A stretch of DNA of 64,000 nt from assembly GCA_038503035.1 (NCBI GenBank), contig JAVSML010020809.1, positions 1-64,000 on the forward strand, in the 5' to 3' direction. The stretch comes from Crocodylus rhombifer (taxonomy: Eukaryota; Chordata; Crocodylia; Crocodylidae). Both the position numbers and the translations under genes were made by a program. Within the stretch, counting starts at the first letter, position 1. Every line of letters starts with the position of its first letter. Below are positions 25,685-40,810 of this stretch, piece after piece. The notes beneath the pieces were generated by a model. The model saw only the letters and a list, made by a program, of their open reading frames with translations, did no database searches and was not told the DNA's origin.

Positions 25685-27648
25685 ATAGCCAATCCCTTTT
25701 CTATTTCTGGAGGCTAACACAGAAGCTCTTTTGCACTCCAAAGAGTTCACCAGGGTGGGATGAGCTAGGGATTTGGCTCCATGTCTGAACAGTTCATTCA
25801 CAAAAATCTGCATGAGAGTGTCTTCAGCTATAACAAAAATTGGCAATAGCAAACTTGAATCCAAGTACGTGCATCTACTGACAGTCTCATATAATGAGGA
25901 TAATGAGTAAGGTGAATAGAGCGACTGGGGGTTGGGAGGTAGGTGTTTGTGTGGAGGGGTTTCAAGCGGTTTGTTCAGCATCTCCCTGTACTAGGCCTGA
26001 CTTGCCAGTGCAGTCATTTTTTTAAAAACCCAAGTTTATCTAAGCCTGAAGGAGAAGTACAATCCTGGCACTGTTGTCTTTGCCCTACCCCCACGGATTA
26101 GAATGTGAAGCATACAGAAAAGCCTGCTGTAGCCAGACAATGGGAGCCTTGTCCTAAATCTGCATAGAATTGACCAGCATTAAAAATGCATTCCAGCGAA
26201 GGGTTTCTTTGCTTTTTTTTTTTTTTTTTGTCAACCCCCTCCCACACTGATGGGTGTGTGTGGGGGGAGTTAGATATGTTAAATCCCAGTGGTTTGTTTT
26301 CGTGATTTCTCCATGAGATGCTGCCAGGAGGGTTTGAATGGTCTGGAACACACACACGGCATATCCTCCTTCTATTAGAAACCTGCTGTTGCCATGGAGA
26401 TAATGGTGCTGTCTCTGTAGTCCCCTGACATCAAGACACTGAATGACGTCTGTAAACTAGATTGAAAAAGAAAAATCTCTTAAGGTGGTCCAAATTAAAA
26501 TCGGAGCCTGCCGGGAAGAGCGTTTTCTACTTTTTCCATCAATATTCAAGACAGCTTCTTGTGAAACACTGTTGAGAAGGGCAGTGCGCTTTGACGTCTC
26601 AGATATTCGAAGTATAGAATGTTTTTGGAACTCAAAGTAGCCAGAGATGCATAGAATTGAGCATGCTGATGCTTTTACTTGAGCTTTCCAATGGGTAACC
26701 TGGCTGCTAGCTTTTTTGAGAAGGATCAAGTCCGATGCATCCTCAAGCTGCTCAGGCGAGTAGAGAAATAGCTGTGTGTGTCAATTCAGAACAACAGAGT
26801 GGAGCAAGTAAGAAATATATCCCTGTGTCTCTCTTCAGAGAAAAGAAATGGCCTCTTGTGCTACAGCTGGGTGAAGGCAACAGTTGAAAAAAGCCCCTGT
26901 GAAAATCTTGCTTGGGAAAAAGCTGCTGGAGTAGCTCTTGGCATGAGGCTGTAAAATGGTGTGGAATCCCTTTTACAGTGGTGGTATGCCACACTGAATC
27001 ATGCTGATTGTTGTGGAGAGCTGCTAATATTCTGTTTAATCCTCAGCACCAGAAAAGAGGATTGAGCCTCCATTCAGCCTCGACACAGTCTCTGAACTGA
27101 AGTTCTTGGATTTTTGCCAGGGTACTGCCCACTGTTGCAGGAGCTTTAGCTTAAACTTTACATGAGAGGACCATGGGCCACTGATTTGGGTAGAAGGGCC
27201 TGGGTTCAGGGTTGTAAACTCCCTGTGCTTCCTAGTCTTTGGCTTAGAGTGGAGCTGGGGCCTGGAAGATGAATTAGGAAGTGATAAGTAGCTTATGGGG
27301 TGAGGGAATTCATTTTTAATTTCCCTGCCACCCTTGTACCAAGTCTCACCAGCACGCAGATTTTATTGTCTAAATGGGCTTTAATGCTGTTGAAAGGCAA
27401 GTATTGCTTCAACCATTGGCTTTGCTATATATCGTGGTAAGCCTTTGATCTGAACAAATACTCCAAGTCCTTTAGAGAAAGCTTTCTGATTTTAAAATAT
27501 GGTTTTTTTTAATGCAGATGGAGGTTAAATAAGCGTAGTTCTTCTTCCCTTCCCCCCTTCTCATTTAACAGAAGGAAAAAATCTCTGAATTTTTTTCCTT
27601 TTTTTTTTTTTTTTTTTTTAAGGTTCATCGCTGTATCCTTTAATGCAG

Positions 27649-27722
27649 CAGTGGAGTGTAAGCTCCTTAACTTGCTCTTTTGAATGGCAGGAATCCCTCT
27701 TGGCCAGGCCTCTTTATTTTTA
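27649..27722. repeat. hAT-like repeat fragment
   Basis: It begins CAGTGGAGTGTAAGCTCC and contains ggccaggcctctttattttta, related to 12922-13030. It follows a ~22-nt T run (27598-27619). Confidence 0.45.
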
Positions 27723-28186
27723 ATGCTCCTTTTTAGATTCATTTTCAGTCTCCTGTGCAGGAGCTTTCAGACGGATTCTCTAACAATTCCATAATGATTG
27801 GGGTATTTGTGTGTGCGTGTGCATGGAGACGGGGAGCTGCATTCCTAAGGGATTATGTTGCTAGAGGAGCAAGGAGATTGATAACAAATGGGACTGGAAA
27901 GACTAATAAGATTCCTAATTTTCTCCCCTCCCTCCACATCAGTGACTTTTGCTGGGCAGTGAGCCGAACACAATGCGGTTGGGTACAGCTTGCTATAAAG
28001 CTACTTCTGGTAAATAGTTAGTAGCAGCTTCTGCAAACAGTTGTTCAGAACTGATATAAAATATGCTCTTTGCTCATTTGTGCCCTCTTGCCCTTGAGAG
28101 CAGTTATACTGAGTGGGTGTATGCGAAGGCCTTACAGTTAAGGACTTAAACATCAATCTGGCTGAGGATTTAGAGTAAACTTCCAA

Positions 28187-28445
28187 GGCAGAATGGCCTC
28201 ATGTTGTAACAAGGGAGACTTAGGTTGGATATTAGGAAAAACTTTCTCACTAGGAGGGTGGTGAAGCACTGGAACGTATTACCTAGAGAGATGGTAGAAT
28301 CTCCATCCTTGGGGGGTTTTAAGGCTTGGCTTGATAAAGCCCTGGCTGGAATGATCTAGTTGGGGATGGTCGTACTTTGAGCAGGGGGTTGGACTAGATG
28401 ACCTCCTGAGGTTTCTTCCAACCCTAATTTTCTATGATTTGTATG
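28187..28445 (+). mobile_element. CR1 LINE 3' end
   Basis: It contains ggattaggaaaaactttct-type sequence (ggatattaggaaaaactttc), ctggaatgatctagttggg, ggggttggactagatgacct and cctgaggtttcttccaacc, ending attttctatgattt. This is a textbook CR1 3' terminus in forward orientation, not strongly diverged. Confidence 0.92.
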
Positions 28446-29274
28446 AAAATAGCCACTTCCCAAGTGCTGCAGTTACATACCAAGCTGTGTGGTTTGCATA
28501 GGATACTTAAGGAATTTGACTTGGCCTTTTGTGCATTGCGATGCAGCTGGTGTTGGGTATGTGGCATTCTTAACCACAAAACCTGTTGTTTATCTTTGGC
28601 GCTCATGTTGTTTAAATATAGCTCCAAGAATATGCTAGAGGGAATAATGAGTGTCCTAATGACTTATCTTGATACAGCACCTTTCATCCAGAAGGCTCCA
28701 GAGTGCATTTATGAACTGATTTATAGCATTAGCCACTAGACTTCCCTTTTAGCTACCGTGATCTCTAGTCTTCTACAAACAAAAAAATTGTCAGCAACCA
28801 GGAGCCGCTGTCTAGCTTGGCTCTTTGTGTAGCCTGGCTTTTTTTCCTGGGGACTTGAACAGCACCCATTTATATCTTGGCATTTTGAAAGCTAATGACC
28901 CAAAGACTTGGAATTGGCGCCAAATTACCAATTGGTAGTTAACCCCTGGCCAGCCCCAGACATTATGTCCAACCTAGGGAATAACAGTTCATTTCAGAGG
29001 TAGAGAATCTGGATTTTTGTAAGTTGATTCAGGGTGGTCATTACAGGAAGCATCTGGGTTTCTGGGAGATTTATTAGTTTGTTCATAATTTTGTAGTATT
29101 GTTGAGTGGTTAAAATTAGCACTTGGCCACTTACTGCTAGGGTCTAATTCAGCTTTCATGTAGGCCTCAAATACATATATGCATTAACTTTTCTGCTTTT
29201 TTGCTATATGCTGTCATAAAGGGTTGGTTCCATATAATCCCTGTATGATCTATTAATTGTGAACTTCTGTACAG

Positions 29275-29354
29275 GAATCTGAGAAGATCATTGCAGAGCT
29301 GAATGAGACATGGGAGGAGAAGCTGCGGAAGACTGAAGCTATTAGAATGGAGAG
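29275..29354 (+). CDS. KIF1B: KIF1B exon: first coiled coil ([17 protein letters not shown])
   Basis: An 80-nt exon, phase 0 in, two nt over at its end. It encodes [20 protein letters not shown] then EAIRME, the CC1 helix conserved in kinesin-3 and involved in autoinhibition with the FHA domain. The acceptor is gtacag and the donor ag|gtcagg. Confidence 0.95.
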
Positions 29355-30472
<1,118 letters not shown>

Positions 30473-31083
30473 TAGTCAGCTGGGTGAGACTCATTTCTCT
30501 GTCAGCTGCAGAATAATTCTGGCAGTCTCTGGACCCCAGGTAACGGATACCAGTTTTAGTCTTGAAGTACTTCAGTGTTTTGCAGGCTATATGCAGGGAT
30601 TCAGAGGCATAACAACATGTGGCTTGGTGCCTGGGGCAGGTGCCACATACAAGGGCAGTGGTAGCTTCTGGCTGCCACTGCGCTGCTGGTAGTAGTTGTG
30701 CTGGTAGTACAACTGTACTGGGGTAGCTGCCCTAGTTGCCTTGCCCTAGTTACACCACTACAGGTATTACCTTGCCAACCAATGAAATGCAGCCAACAGA
30801 GATGTGAAAGCTGTCCCTCAGTACCAGGAACAGTATATCTTGCTCTTAGGGATGATGTCCACAGTCCACCATTTATTTAGGAAAGGCAGAATGTCATATG
30901 AATTCAGTCTGAATTTAATGAAGAAACTCAAGCCACGTGAAAAATGCAGCATGAGACTTTGGATGACCAAAAATAAGTAAGAATGCTGTAGTGTCCCTTT
31001 AGAAAGTGGCTGCTTCCAGTAACAGGATATCTGAACTGGGCCACTGGTGTTGCACATTGACTCAGAAGTGGCATCTGGGCTTG

Positions 31084-31087
<4 letters not shown>

Positions 31088-31115
<28 letters not shown>
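31088..31115. repeat. T28 homopolymer
   Basis: 28 consecutive T, ~610 nt upstream of the first candidate cassette exon. Probably a poly(A)/T slippage tract. Confidence 0.9.
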
Positions 31116-31120
<5 letters not shown>

Positions 31121-31723
31121 TTCATCTCTGCTTGGTTGGATGATGTTATAACTAGCTCAAATCCGAAGATTCTGTGGCCTAATTATCTTTGTTAAAGGTC
31201 CACTATTTATTTTTTCCTATCAAAAAGAGGGGTTGTCATTTAGTGAACTAATAATCACTGATGATGAGAGTTGTAAATGGAGGGGGAAGGGTTCCTTCTA
31301 TTGCATGTCAAACTTCTATCTTCTTTGTGAAAGGTGGAAATAACTCCATTGGAAATCTGTGCTACATGCATGAGAGGAGGAATCTGGTTTAAAATTACCT
31401 TGAATGCAATGAATATAGCAACTACCAATTACTCTATGTTATCTCAAACAAAAGAAACCAATAGTCTGAAACTCTTCCCCTTTCTGCCTTCAGTATACAT
31501 TGTATGTCTTTTTTGAGTGATACCCTTGAATCTCATACCCGTTGATTTTTCCTTATGTCCCTGAAGTGCCATATTTTGTTTCCAGTTGGTTTGTTTTGCC
31601 TTTTGTAACTTATTCCTAAACCGTCTTAAGATTCATAAAGCTTCTTTATCCTCACTGTTACCTTTCCTCAAGTTTTCTTTTCTCTTGCTTCTCTTTCACA
31701 TTTTGGATTGCATTTCCTCATAG

Positions 31724-31786
31724 ATTTTCCCTCAGAGGCCATCAACTCTTTTTGATGACTCTTTTGATGCATTTTCTCCTGACCAG
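31724..31786 (+). CDS. KIF1B: candidate KIF1B cassette exon 1 (63 nt, IFPQRP...FSPDQ)
   Basis: A 63-nt open segment with no stop, phase 0/0, between cctcatag (pyrimidine-rich upstream) and cag|gtttgt (weak donor). It would add 21 residues: IFPQRPSTLF, DDSFDAF, SPDQ. It would sit between FSPKK of the exon ending at 30427 and TPHLVN at 34375, keeping frame. Its length, first codon and peptide pattern match 33730-33792 (11/21 residues). It is not in the KIF1B isoforms I remember. Evidence is paralogy plus splice sites, no expression data. It may be tissue-specific or unused. Confidence 0.6.
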
Positions 31787-33729
31787 GTTTGTGTGTGGAA
31801 GCTGTTGGGGATCAGTAGTTGCTTTGGTTAGTAAATAGCAAGTTCTGCCTGTGGAAGTGCATACTAGAGGAAACCAAATGTCCTTAGCCATTCCTTTCTG
31901 CCCTTCCAGTTTAATGTGCATAGTTCTCCTTCCTGTAGTAATTGGCAGCTCTTGTGAGAGTTTTAGAAATCTAGATGGCAAACTGGGTTATAAGTGTTTT
32001 ATGTTTATGGCACAAGTATGAATCTAGTTTTGTGTTAGTGCCTGTGAGCATGGGTCAGTATTTCTATCATGCCAGCCCGATAGAAATCAAGCTGTAGGAA
32101 ATTACTTTTCTGTTTAGTTCCTGAATGAAAAGGTTGTGACTTCACAAAACCAATGAATTATCCTCTCAACCCTTGAGGGAGGGCCTTTTAAGTTGGGCGT
32201 GAAGGCGGCTAGGCAGTGGAAGCTTGCAGTGCTGACGAGGCATATCTTCACGCACAGAACAGGGGACTTTAGGATGAGTGAATGGGTCCATTTTGTTACC
32301 ACCAAACATCTTTCAGGTTGCTCAGCTTCGTTTGTTATAGAGTGTTCTCATTTTAAGGTCACCCATAAGAAGGAATTAAGACTTGCTGTAAAAAATACAG
32401 TATACAAAGAGAAGCATAAAAATATTTTTGTAGTTGGTGGGACAGACGCACGTGTCTATACGTCCAACTGCTTACTCCTGCTTGTCATATTTTGAGTACT
32501 TGTGGATTCTGGCTTCTCAGGAAATGACAGCTAAAGGTTCCGCCTTTTATATAAGTTCTAAAAGTCTTCTTGTGAGATGAGTCGGTGGTCGTGCTCGTGC
32601 TCTATTGCTCATCTTCAGCCGTAGTTGGAGGTATGCATTTGCTTACGTGTCTGTGCTCACCGTGGTTCTACAGCTGTCTTTTCATTGGGTCATGGAAGAT
32701 GAGACTTCTCCCTCCAAAGAGAGGAAATGCCATTACTGATTGGTGAGGGGCATCACTTCAAAACAACATGATGGTACCTCCTTCACCTCGCTTCGCTTTC
32801 TTGTTTCTTCAAATACAAGTTTCCAGGCCCTGAAACCTTATGCTCCTTTTAAATCAAATTTTCAAATGGGCTTCCCATAGAACTTCTTAAAAGTATTTGC
32901 GTTGCATAAATTATGTGTGTTACTAACCCTTTTGACATTGTTGGCAGTCAGGCAAAGGAAGCCAAAATTGGATTTGCAGATGTCAACCTGACCTTCTTGC
33001 TATGCTTGTCTCTGGTTCAGTTAACTCCCCAACATTTTGAAACACAGAAACAAATTACTATATTGACCTTTCCTGATCTGAGTACCTTGTATGACCTGGC
33101 TGTCTGAGTATTTGGACTTTCAAGGACGTCAGGACTTGGAACACTTGTTCTGAATGTATAGTCCAGGATCCTGTTTCCTTCTATGAAGGAACCATTACTT
33201 CCTTCTTGACCTGGTGCTCACTCTACATTTGTTTGGACCAAGCTAAAATCCTTGTTTTTGCTGAAGAATGCTTTCGCTTTATGACGACTGGCAGGAACAG
33301 TTTTAATTTTACTAGGCTTTTACTAGGTCCACGTGGAAATGGCTTTAAAAAAGTGTCAGAGTCCATAGCCAGAACATAAAAGCCATGAAAAAATAGTAGT
33401 CTTTAATTTCTGAGAGGCTTCTTATCTGTAGATTACAGCCATCAGCTGTCTTAAAGTCTCAAGCATAAAGAGTATCTTTTGAGCTTCCATCAATTGCATG
33501 TGGGTGCACGTGTTACAAGTTGGCTCCTTTGGAGCTCACAGTAAACTGAATTCAGCTTTCCCTTGGGAGCCCATGCAGATAGATCTCCTGCTTTAATGTT
33601 CCAGTTGTGGATTACAAGAGACTGGCATGTTAATTTCCCATGTTTGCTCTGGTTTTTTGTTTCCTTACTGTCACGTTTCTCACCCTTTTTTTTGTGTGTG
33701 TGTTTATCTGCTGCTATCTCAATGGCTAG

Positions 33730-33792
33730 ATTTTTACACCAAGGCCATGCGACTTGTTTGCTGATTCCAATGGGGTGTTTTCACCAAAGAAG
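33730..33792 (+). CDS. KIF1B: candidate KIF1B cassette exon 2 (63 nt, IFTPRP...GVFSPKK)
   Basis: A 63-nt open segment, phase 0/0, between ggctag and aag|gttggt (weak donor), preceded by a T-rich and GT-rich tract. It encodes IFTPRPCDLF, ADSN, GVFSPKK. It pairs with 31724-31786 at 11 of 21 residues. Its last seven residues equal those of the exon at 30352-30427, with five nucleotide differences, all at third codon positions. That pattern suggests it is or was translated. It can be included alone, with candidate 1, or not at all without changing frame. Confidence 0.62.
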
Positions 33793-34266
33793 GTTGGTTT
33801 AGTGATATAAATGACTACGTTTTTAGAAGAGAATTAGATGGAGATTCGTAGCCGTGTGTATCAGGAAATGTCAGTAGTTTAGAGCTTACTTCCAAATCTA
33901 CAGGCTCTGAAAAATAGCACACATGGAATGCCTATTTTTTATATTAAATAAAAACCTTACATCAGCGTAGCATTTTGATACCAAGGCTATATGACAATGT
34001 GTTGCTGTTTAGCTTTTCTGTTCCCTTCATTATTCTTATTAAAGCTTAATCAAGGCTTTACAAGGAGTCATTAGTCTTTCATATCAATTGCTTGTCTTCC
34101 CTACATCCTCTGCTTAAAATCAGATTATCTGAGCTGTGCTCCTGGTGTAACTTTTTTAGTGCTCTTTTCCTATCCTGATATGGTTGTGTCTACACTGAAA
34201 GGGTTGACATTTCAGCTCGAAAAGAGAGTCCATGGAGGACCCTGGAGCTTCACTGGCTATGTGTAG

Positions 34267-36396
<2,130 letters not shown>

Positions 36397-36503
36397 GGTT
36401 GGCCAGGCAGATGCTGAACGCCGACAGGACATTGTGCTAAGCGGGGCTCACATAAAAGAAGAACACTGTATTTTCCGAAGTGAGAGGAACAACAATGGCA
36501 ATG
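36397..36503 (+). CDS. KIF1B: KIF1B exon: FHA domain core ([17 protein letters not shown])
   Basis: A 107-nt exon completing Arg and leaving one nt. It encodes [39 protein letters not shown] and [11 protein letters not shown] correspond to the FHA GxxxG and SxxH positions. The acceptor is gctcag and the donor g|gtgagc. The NNNGN loop is slightly different from the human SNSGE I recall. Confidence 0.95.
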
Positions 36504-39062
36504 GTGAGCATCCTTCCATTATCCGGGTATCATTGAATCTCTTTCCACTTTTGAAGAACGTACCCAGTTTGCTACTGTGTGTTTGCATATAAATATGGGT
36601 GCAAGGACTGCCTTATCCATAAATTAGTCTTCAGCACTGGAGAGCTAGTGCTTTGAGTCCTGGAAAAAAAAACACAACTCTGTACAAGCAGCTATGTACA
36701 ATATATTATTTTTGAAGTGGTCAGGGAAGGAGAGCTGAAAGGACTGTTGGGACTTGAAAGAGTCCTTTCATCAGGTCACTGAAAACATTTTCTGTTTGGG
36801 TTTAATAAGAAGTAGCTGTTTGAGTTAATGGTTTGTGCAGAGTAGCACCATACTGAGACTTTCATTCTCTAGTGCATTTATTTGGCCCAGTTAGCACTGT
36901 TGCCTTTGAGCTGGAATTCATACCTGATCTTTAGGGATCCTGCATCTCCCTTCTCCCTCCAGCTCTGCCAGGGCGGGCCCCCAGCAGCCAGGGCTACAGA
37001 ACCGTCCTGCCTATTCCCTGTTCTGTGGGTACCAGCCACAGCCAGCCAGCAGCACCTGGGCCCCAGGTGCCACATGGGAGGCAGTATCTGCTGTGGCTGG
37101 AGCAGAGTGCGGAGCCCAGCTTGACTCTACCCCCTGCTGGGTGGCACAGCCGGAGTGAAGCTGAGTGGAGCCCGTGAAGGGTGGGGGAGGATGCAGAGCT
37201 TGGGGCTCCCTGCTCTGTTTCCCGTCCCCCTGGAATCCATGGGCCAGGGGGTGGGACCTGGTGTGGGCGGGCAGGGTGCAGTGGGAAGGCTTGGTGCTGC
37301 CACCACTGCCACTGGGAGCCCTGTGCCAGCCACGCCACCATAGTGAGGTGCCCCCTGCCGGGCCAGCAGTGGCATGAAGTTGTGCCCTGCCTGTTGTTAC
37401 TAGTGGGGCAGGGAGTGCCTTGTCATGGCAGCATAGGGCTCCTGGCGGTGGCAGCACTGTCACCAAGCCTCCCTGTCCCGCCTTCTGGGTCGCAGAGGCC
37501 CCTGGGCAGGGGGGGCAGCAGCACGGGATGTCCTGTGCCCCACAATGGGCAGCCTGAATTCTCCCCATCCCTGCACACACATCTGGGGGGGGTGCCGCTC
37601 AACCAATGTGTCATCTCTGGTGCCCAATCCAACCCTGAGAGCGCACACAGTGGTGGGGAGCCAGCTCCCCCACACATAACCCCCCAGATGAGCCACCTAT
37701 GGCTCCATCCTATTCTCCCAGCCAGGCCACGCATTCCTGCCCTGGCTGGGCAGTGCTTCCAGCCCCAGCTGCCAACCCTGCCCCACTGCCTTTCTCACCA
37801 TGGGGGCCTTGGTCTGCCCCCCTGCCCCTCTTCCCATGTTGCCTGTGACACCCCCCCACCTCCATATACTTACTTGCAAGTAGCTGGGGGAGCTGCTTTC
37901 CACCACTACTTGGCTGTATTGTTGGCCACTTGCATTTGTGCATGTGAAAATACATGGAGTGCCTCCTGTGTCTCGCTCCCGCAGCCCCTTGTAGAAGGGA
38001 ACTTTGCCAGCCTGCAAGGGAAAACCTGCAGTTTCCCACGTTTTTCTCCTTTAAAGGAGAAAATTTGCGTTTTTCTCTTTCAAGGAGAAAATCGACATTT
38101 TTCCTTGGTGAGTGGAAAACCCAGATCCCTGCTGATCTTCATGCTGTGTCCAAATAGAACGTGTGGTACAGCAGAGATGACTTTTGCACGGTTTATAGAT
38201 TCTGGGCTGTGGATGAGACGCATGTGGCTCAGTCCGTTCATTTCTGGGTGTCCAGGTTATTTCATGGAAAATGGGGTTGAACCCAAGACAGTGTGGTCTG
38301 ATAACACTGTGGATAAAGAACAGTTTAGTTTTAGTGCTGGGTTGGACAAGACTGTTGTCTGTGATGTGGGGATAGTGCTTGCTTATTTTTTGGGGATGTT
38401 CAGGATGAAATACAGTGTACTTTATAAGACACTTAATTTTTATTTGCTACATCCCCGGTGTCTTAGGTAGTGTTGCCTTTCAGTCATTTCTAACATCAAA
38501 GGTTGTCTGTGCTACTAGACAAGCGCCTGGAGCTACCAGATATTTCAGTGGAAAGGAGTGTTTAGTACCTCCTAAGCATCTGGCACTGTATACCTTACCA
38601 CATAGCCCTGCAGTGACGGTAGTGCTGAAATCAGTTACAAAATAATGTGTTGATTATTCTTCAAACCTTGTTGCAAGAGGCCTCTGTGAAGACTGATAAA
38701 AGCTTTGACCTGTGTTCATTCTGACCATTTTGATCACAGTTCATTTTTTTCCCTATGGAAAAGTGAAACAGAATCCTAGCAGTTGAGACCTGCATTATTT
38801 CAGATGCCTTGGCTATGCATGCTTAACCAGGGTTTGGTATAAAGGAACAGCTTCTTCAGAATCTCAGTTTGTAGGGAGTGAGTGCAGTGAGCAGAGCATT
38901 ATCTACTTGTCTCATGCGTTTTTGGCTGGAAGGGTATATAGCCAGGTTTCTTGGCATACGGTAAAGGAAAATATCTGGGCCTTGTGCTTTCCCTGGCTCT
39001 CCAGGTGTTCTCTGGTAGGAAATGGTGTGTTTTGATGTGAATAACACCTGTGTTCCTTCTAG
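36504..39062 (+). other. KIF1B: intron within the FHA domain
   Basis: It is dominated by a 1.2-kb GC-rich transposon (36932-38131). The GC-rich block is not a promoter CpG island in my reading. Confidence 0.8.
36932..38131. mobile_element. GC-rich hAT-like transposon (copy E), perfect 8-bp duplication
   Basis: The left end is TAGGGATCCTGCATCTCCC and the right end (reverse complement) CAGGGATCTGGGTTTTCC. An identical 8-bp flank, ctgatctt, lies at 36924-36931 and 38132-38139. It is 1200 bp with a GC-rich body and no transposase. Near the right end, ctcctttaaaggagaaaat and ctttcaaggagaaaat form tandem small hairpins. A 429-codon open frame runs through it but is compositional. Confidence 0.92.
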
Positions 39063-39146
39063 TCATTGTTACTCTGGAGCCTTGTGAACGGTCGGAAACG
39101 TACGTCAATGGCAAGAGGGTTGTGCAGCCAGTGCAGTTGCGCTCAG
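39063..39146 (+). CDS. KIF1B: KIF1B exon: FHA domain ([20 protein letters not shown])
   Basis: An 84-nt exon, entered one nt and left one nt into a codon. It encodes [20 protein letters not shown] then [17 protein letters not shown] is the FHA NG turn. The acceptor is ccttctag and the donor cag|gtaagg. Being 84 nt it could be skipped in frame, but that would destroy the FHA fold. Confidence 0.95.
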
Positions 39147-40810
39147 GTAAGGGACTTCAAAATTGGCCTGTTTTGCAGGTGGTTCTTCCAGGATGATCCA
39201 TACAGAACAAATGTCTTCTGGCTGAAGGAAACAACAGGGTACTATTCCAGATAAGGAATCTTGGCTTTTTTGGCAAGGCCTTTTCCACATTGGTGAAAAC
39301 ACTATCTTCTTTTATTTTCCCAGGCCCTTCACTGCACCAGCTGAAAGCCTGCATAAATAGTCACTAACACAGGGCACTCTCTGCTTGATTCTTTACTTTT
39401 GCTTACTCTGGTATTATTCTAGTACATTCTTACCCAAGACTGTTGCCCTTGGCGCTTGCAATGAAACAGAGTAAATACACTGCCACCTGCTGATTGAAAA
39501 TCCCCAGTTTCCCTGGCACAGTTGAGATGCAACTCCAGGCAGGAATTCATTAGCCTCTCTCTCCTTTCCTTCTGTGTGTTCAGAAATCTGTTTAGAACGA
39601 CATACATCCCTCCTCATACCTTGGCCAAGGGCAGTGGGGGAGAGCAGCTTTCATAAATGAATCGTGTAGCCTGACGATTGTAGACAAAACATCTTTTAAA
39701 TTGAGACCCATCATTCTCCTTGTGCTCAAATGCATTCCAGTGTCCTTTGCACTAGGTTGTAGCCTGGCGTTTGTCATTAGATGCATTAGCTTCAGCAGAA
39801 GACAGGATGACGGGCATGAACAGGCTCTTTAATTTTACTCTTTGAGCCATTCCTACTACTTTAAAACTTCTGAAACCGGAATATGGCCCATAGGTTGGGA
39901 ATTACTGCACTTACTATTTTGGCAAGCTGATTTTTCTAAAACTTGGGGTTTTGTTTAATACTTTTCTTTTTCATCCTCATCTCTTGATGTTTCCATTTAA
40001 TGAAATGGGATTAGTAACTCCTGATATTTTTAAAAGACAGTTGTCTGTCATTAATAGACTTACAAAGACTGTCTTGGCGGCCTAAAAGTTCATTTCACTA
40101 GCACTGTAGTGATTATTTCTCATATTTGTGTGTTGTACTGGAAGAGCAGAAAGATGCTGCTGTATTTTTAGTGCTTGTTTAATGTTTTTGCATATAAGTT
40201 TTCTTTAGCACTTAGTTACTACTCTTCTGCTTCTCCACATGCCTGGGACTCTCCATCTCACACAAGGGTGAAGGATGCAGGAAAATGCCTCCCCAGAAAT
40301 TCCATTGCTGAGGACTTAAGTGGAAACTTAGATCATTCGTACAAATCTCAGCACTTAAAAATGTAAAGCATCCAGTCTTCAAGTGTTTGAGGTTAAACTT
40401 TTCTAAATAGAAAAAATTATGGGGTGTTTTTTGTCCATGACTTTTGAGCCTGTTTTAAAAATGCTATTGTTGCAAAATTTGCTACAGAAGAGGATTTAGA
40501 GTATAGTTGATCAGCGTATCTGTTGCTACTCTTAGTTCATCCATAAGACCATTTTTATTTTGTGGAAGTTTTCTTCTGAGGTTTAACAGGAAGATGCTTT
40601 TTTGGGGCATTTCTTGTTTCTGCACAGTTTCGTCTCTCTTGCACTAACTGTTTGTTCCTTTTGTGTGGACACCTATTACTAAATTTTCTGAGCACAGTAC
40701 TTTAGGGGAAAATCATTTGATTTCCTCAGGGTAAATTTGCCTGAACATAAAATGTCACATTGGTTCTGGAGTTCTTATCTGGAAGAGTTAATCTTTTGTT
40801 CCTGTTTTAG
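39147..40810 (+). other. KIF1B: intron
   Basis: 1664 bp. No repeat or exon recognised. Confidence 0.8.

Larger units (their letters stand above)
24899..29274 (+). other. KIF1B: intron before the ESEKIIAEL exon
   Basis: It holds a hAT-like foldback (24990-25684), a hAT-like fragment (27649-27722), homopolymer runs and a CR1 3' end (28187-28445). No exon was seen. Confidence 0.8.

Noticed and set aside
28434..28739. 101-codon open frame after the CR1 tail
   Set aside because: No similarity to the gene, no splice sites at its edges, and it starts at the end of a repeat.
36932..38131. CpG island or internal promoter
   Set aside because: Identical 8-bp flanks and transposon-type ends explain the GC-rich block better. 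No 5' exon with an ATG was found next to it.
37181..38470. 429-codon open frame, longest after the alpha tail
   Set aside because: It lies almost wholly in the GC-rich transposon bounded by the ctgatctt duplication. Overlapping long frames on both strands show a compositional effect; there is no recognisable domain.
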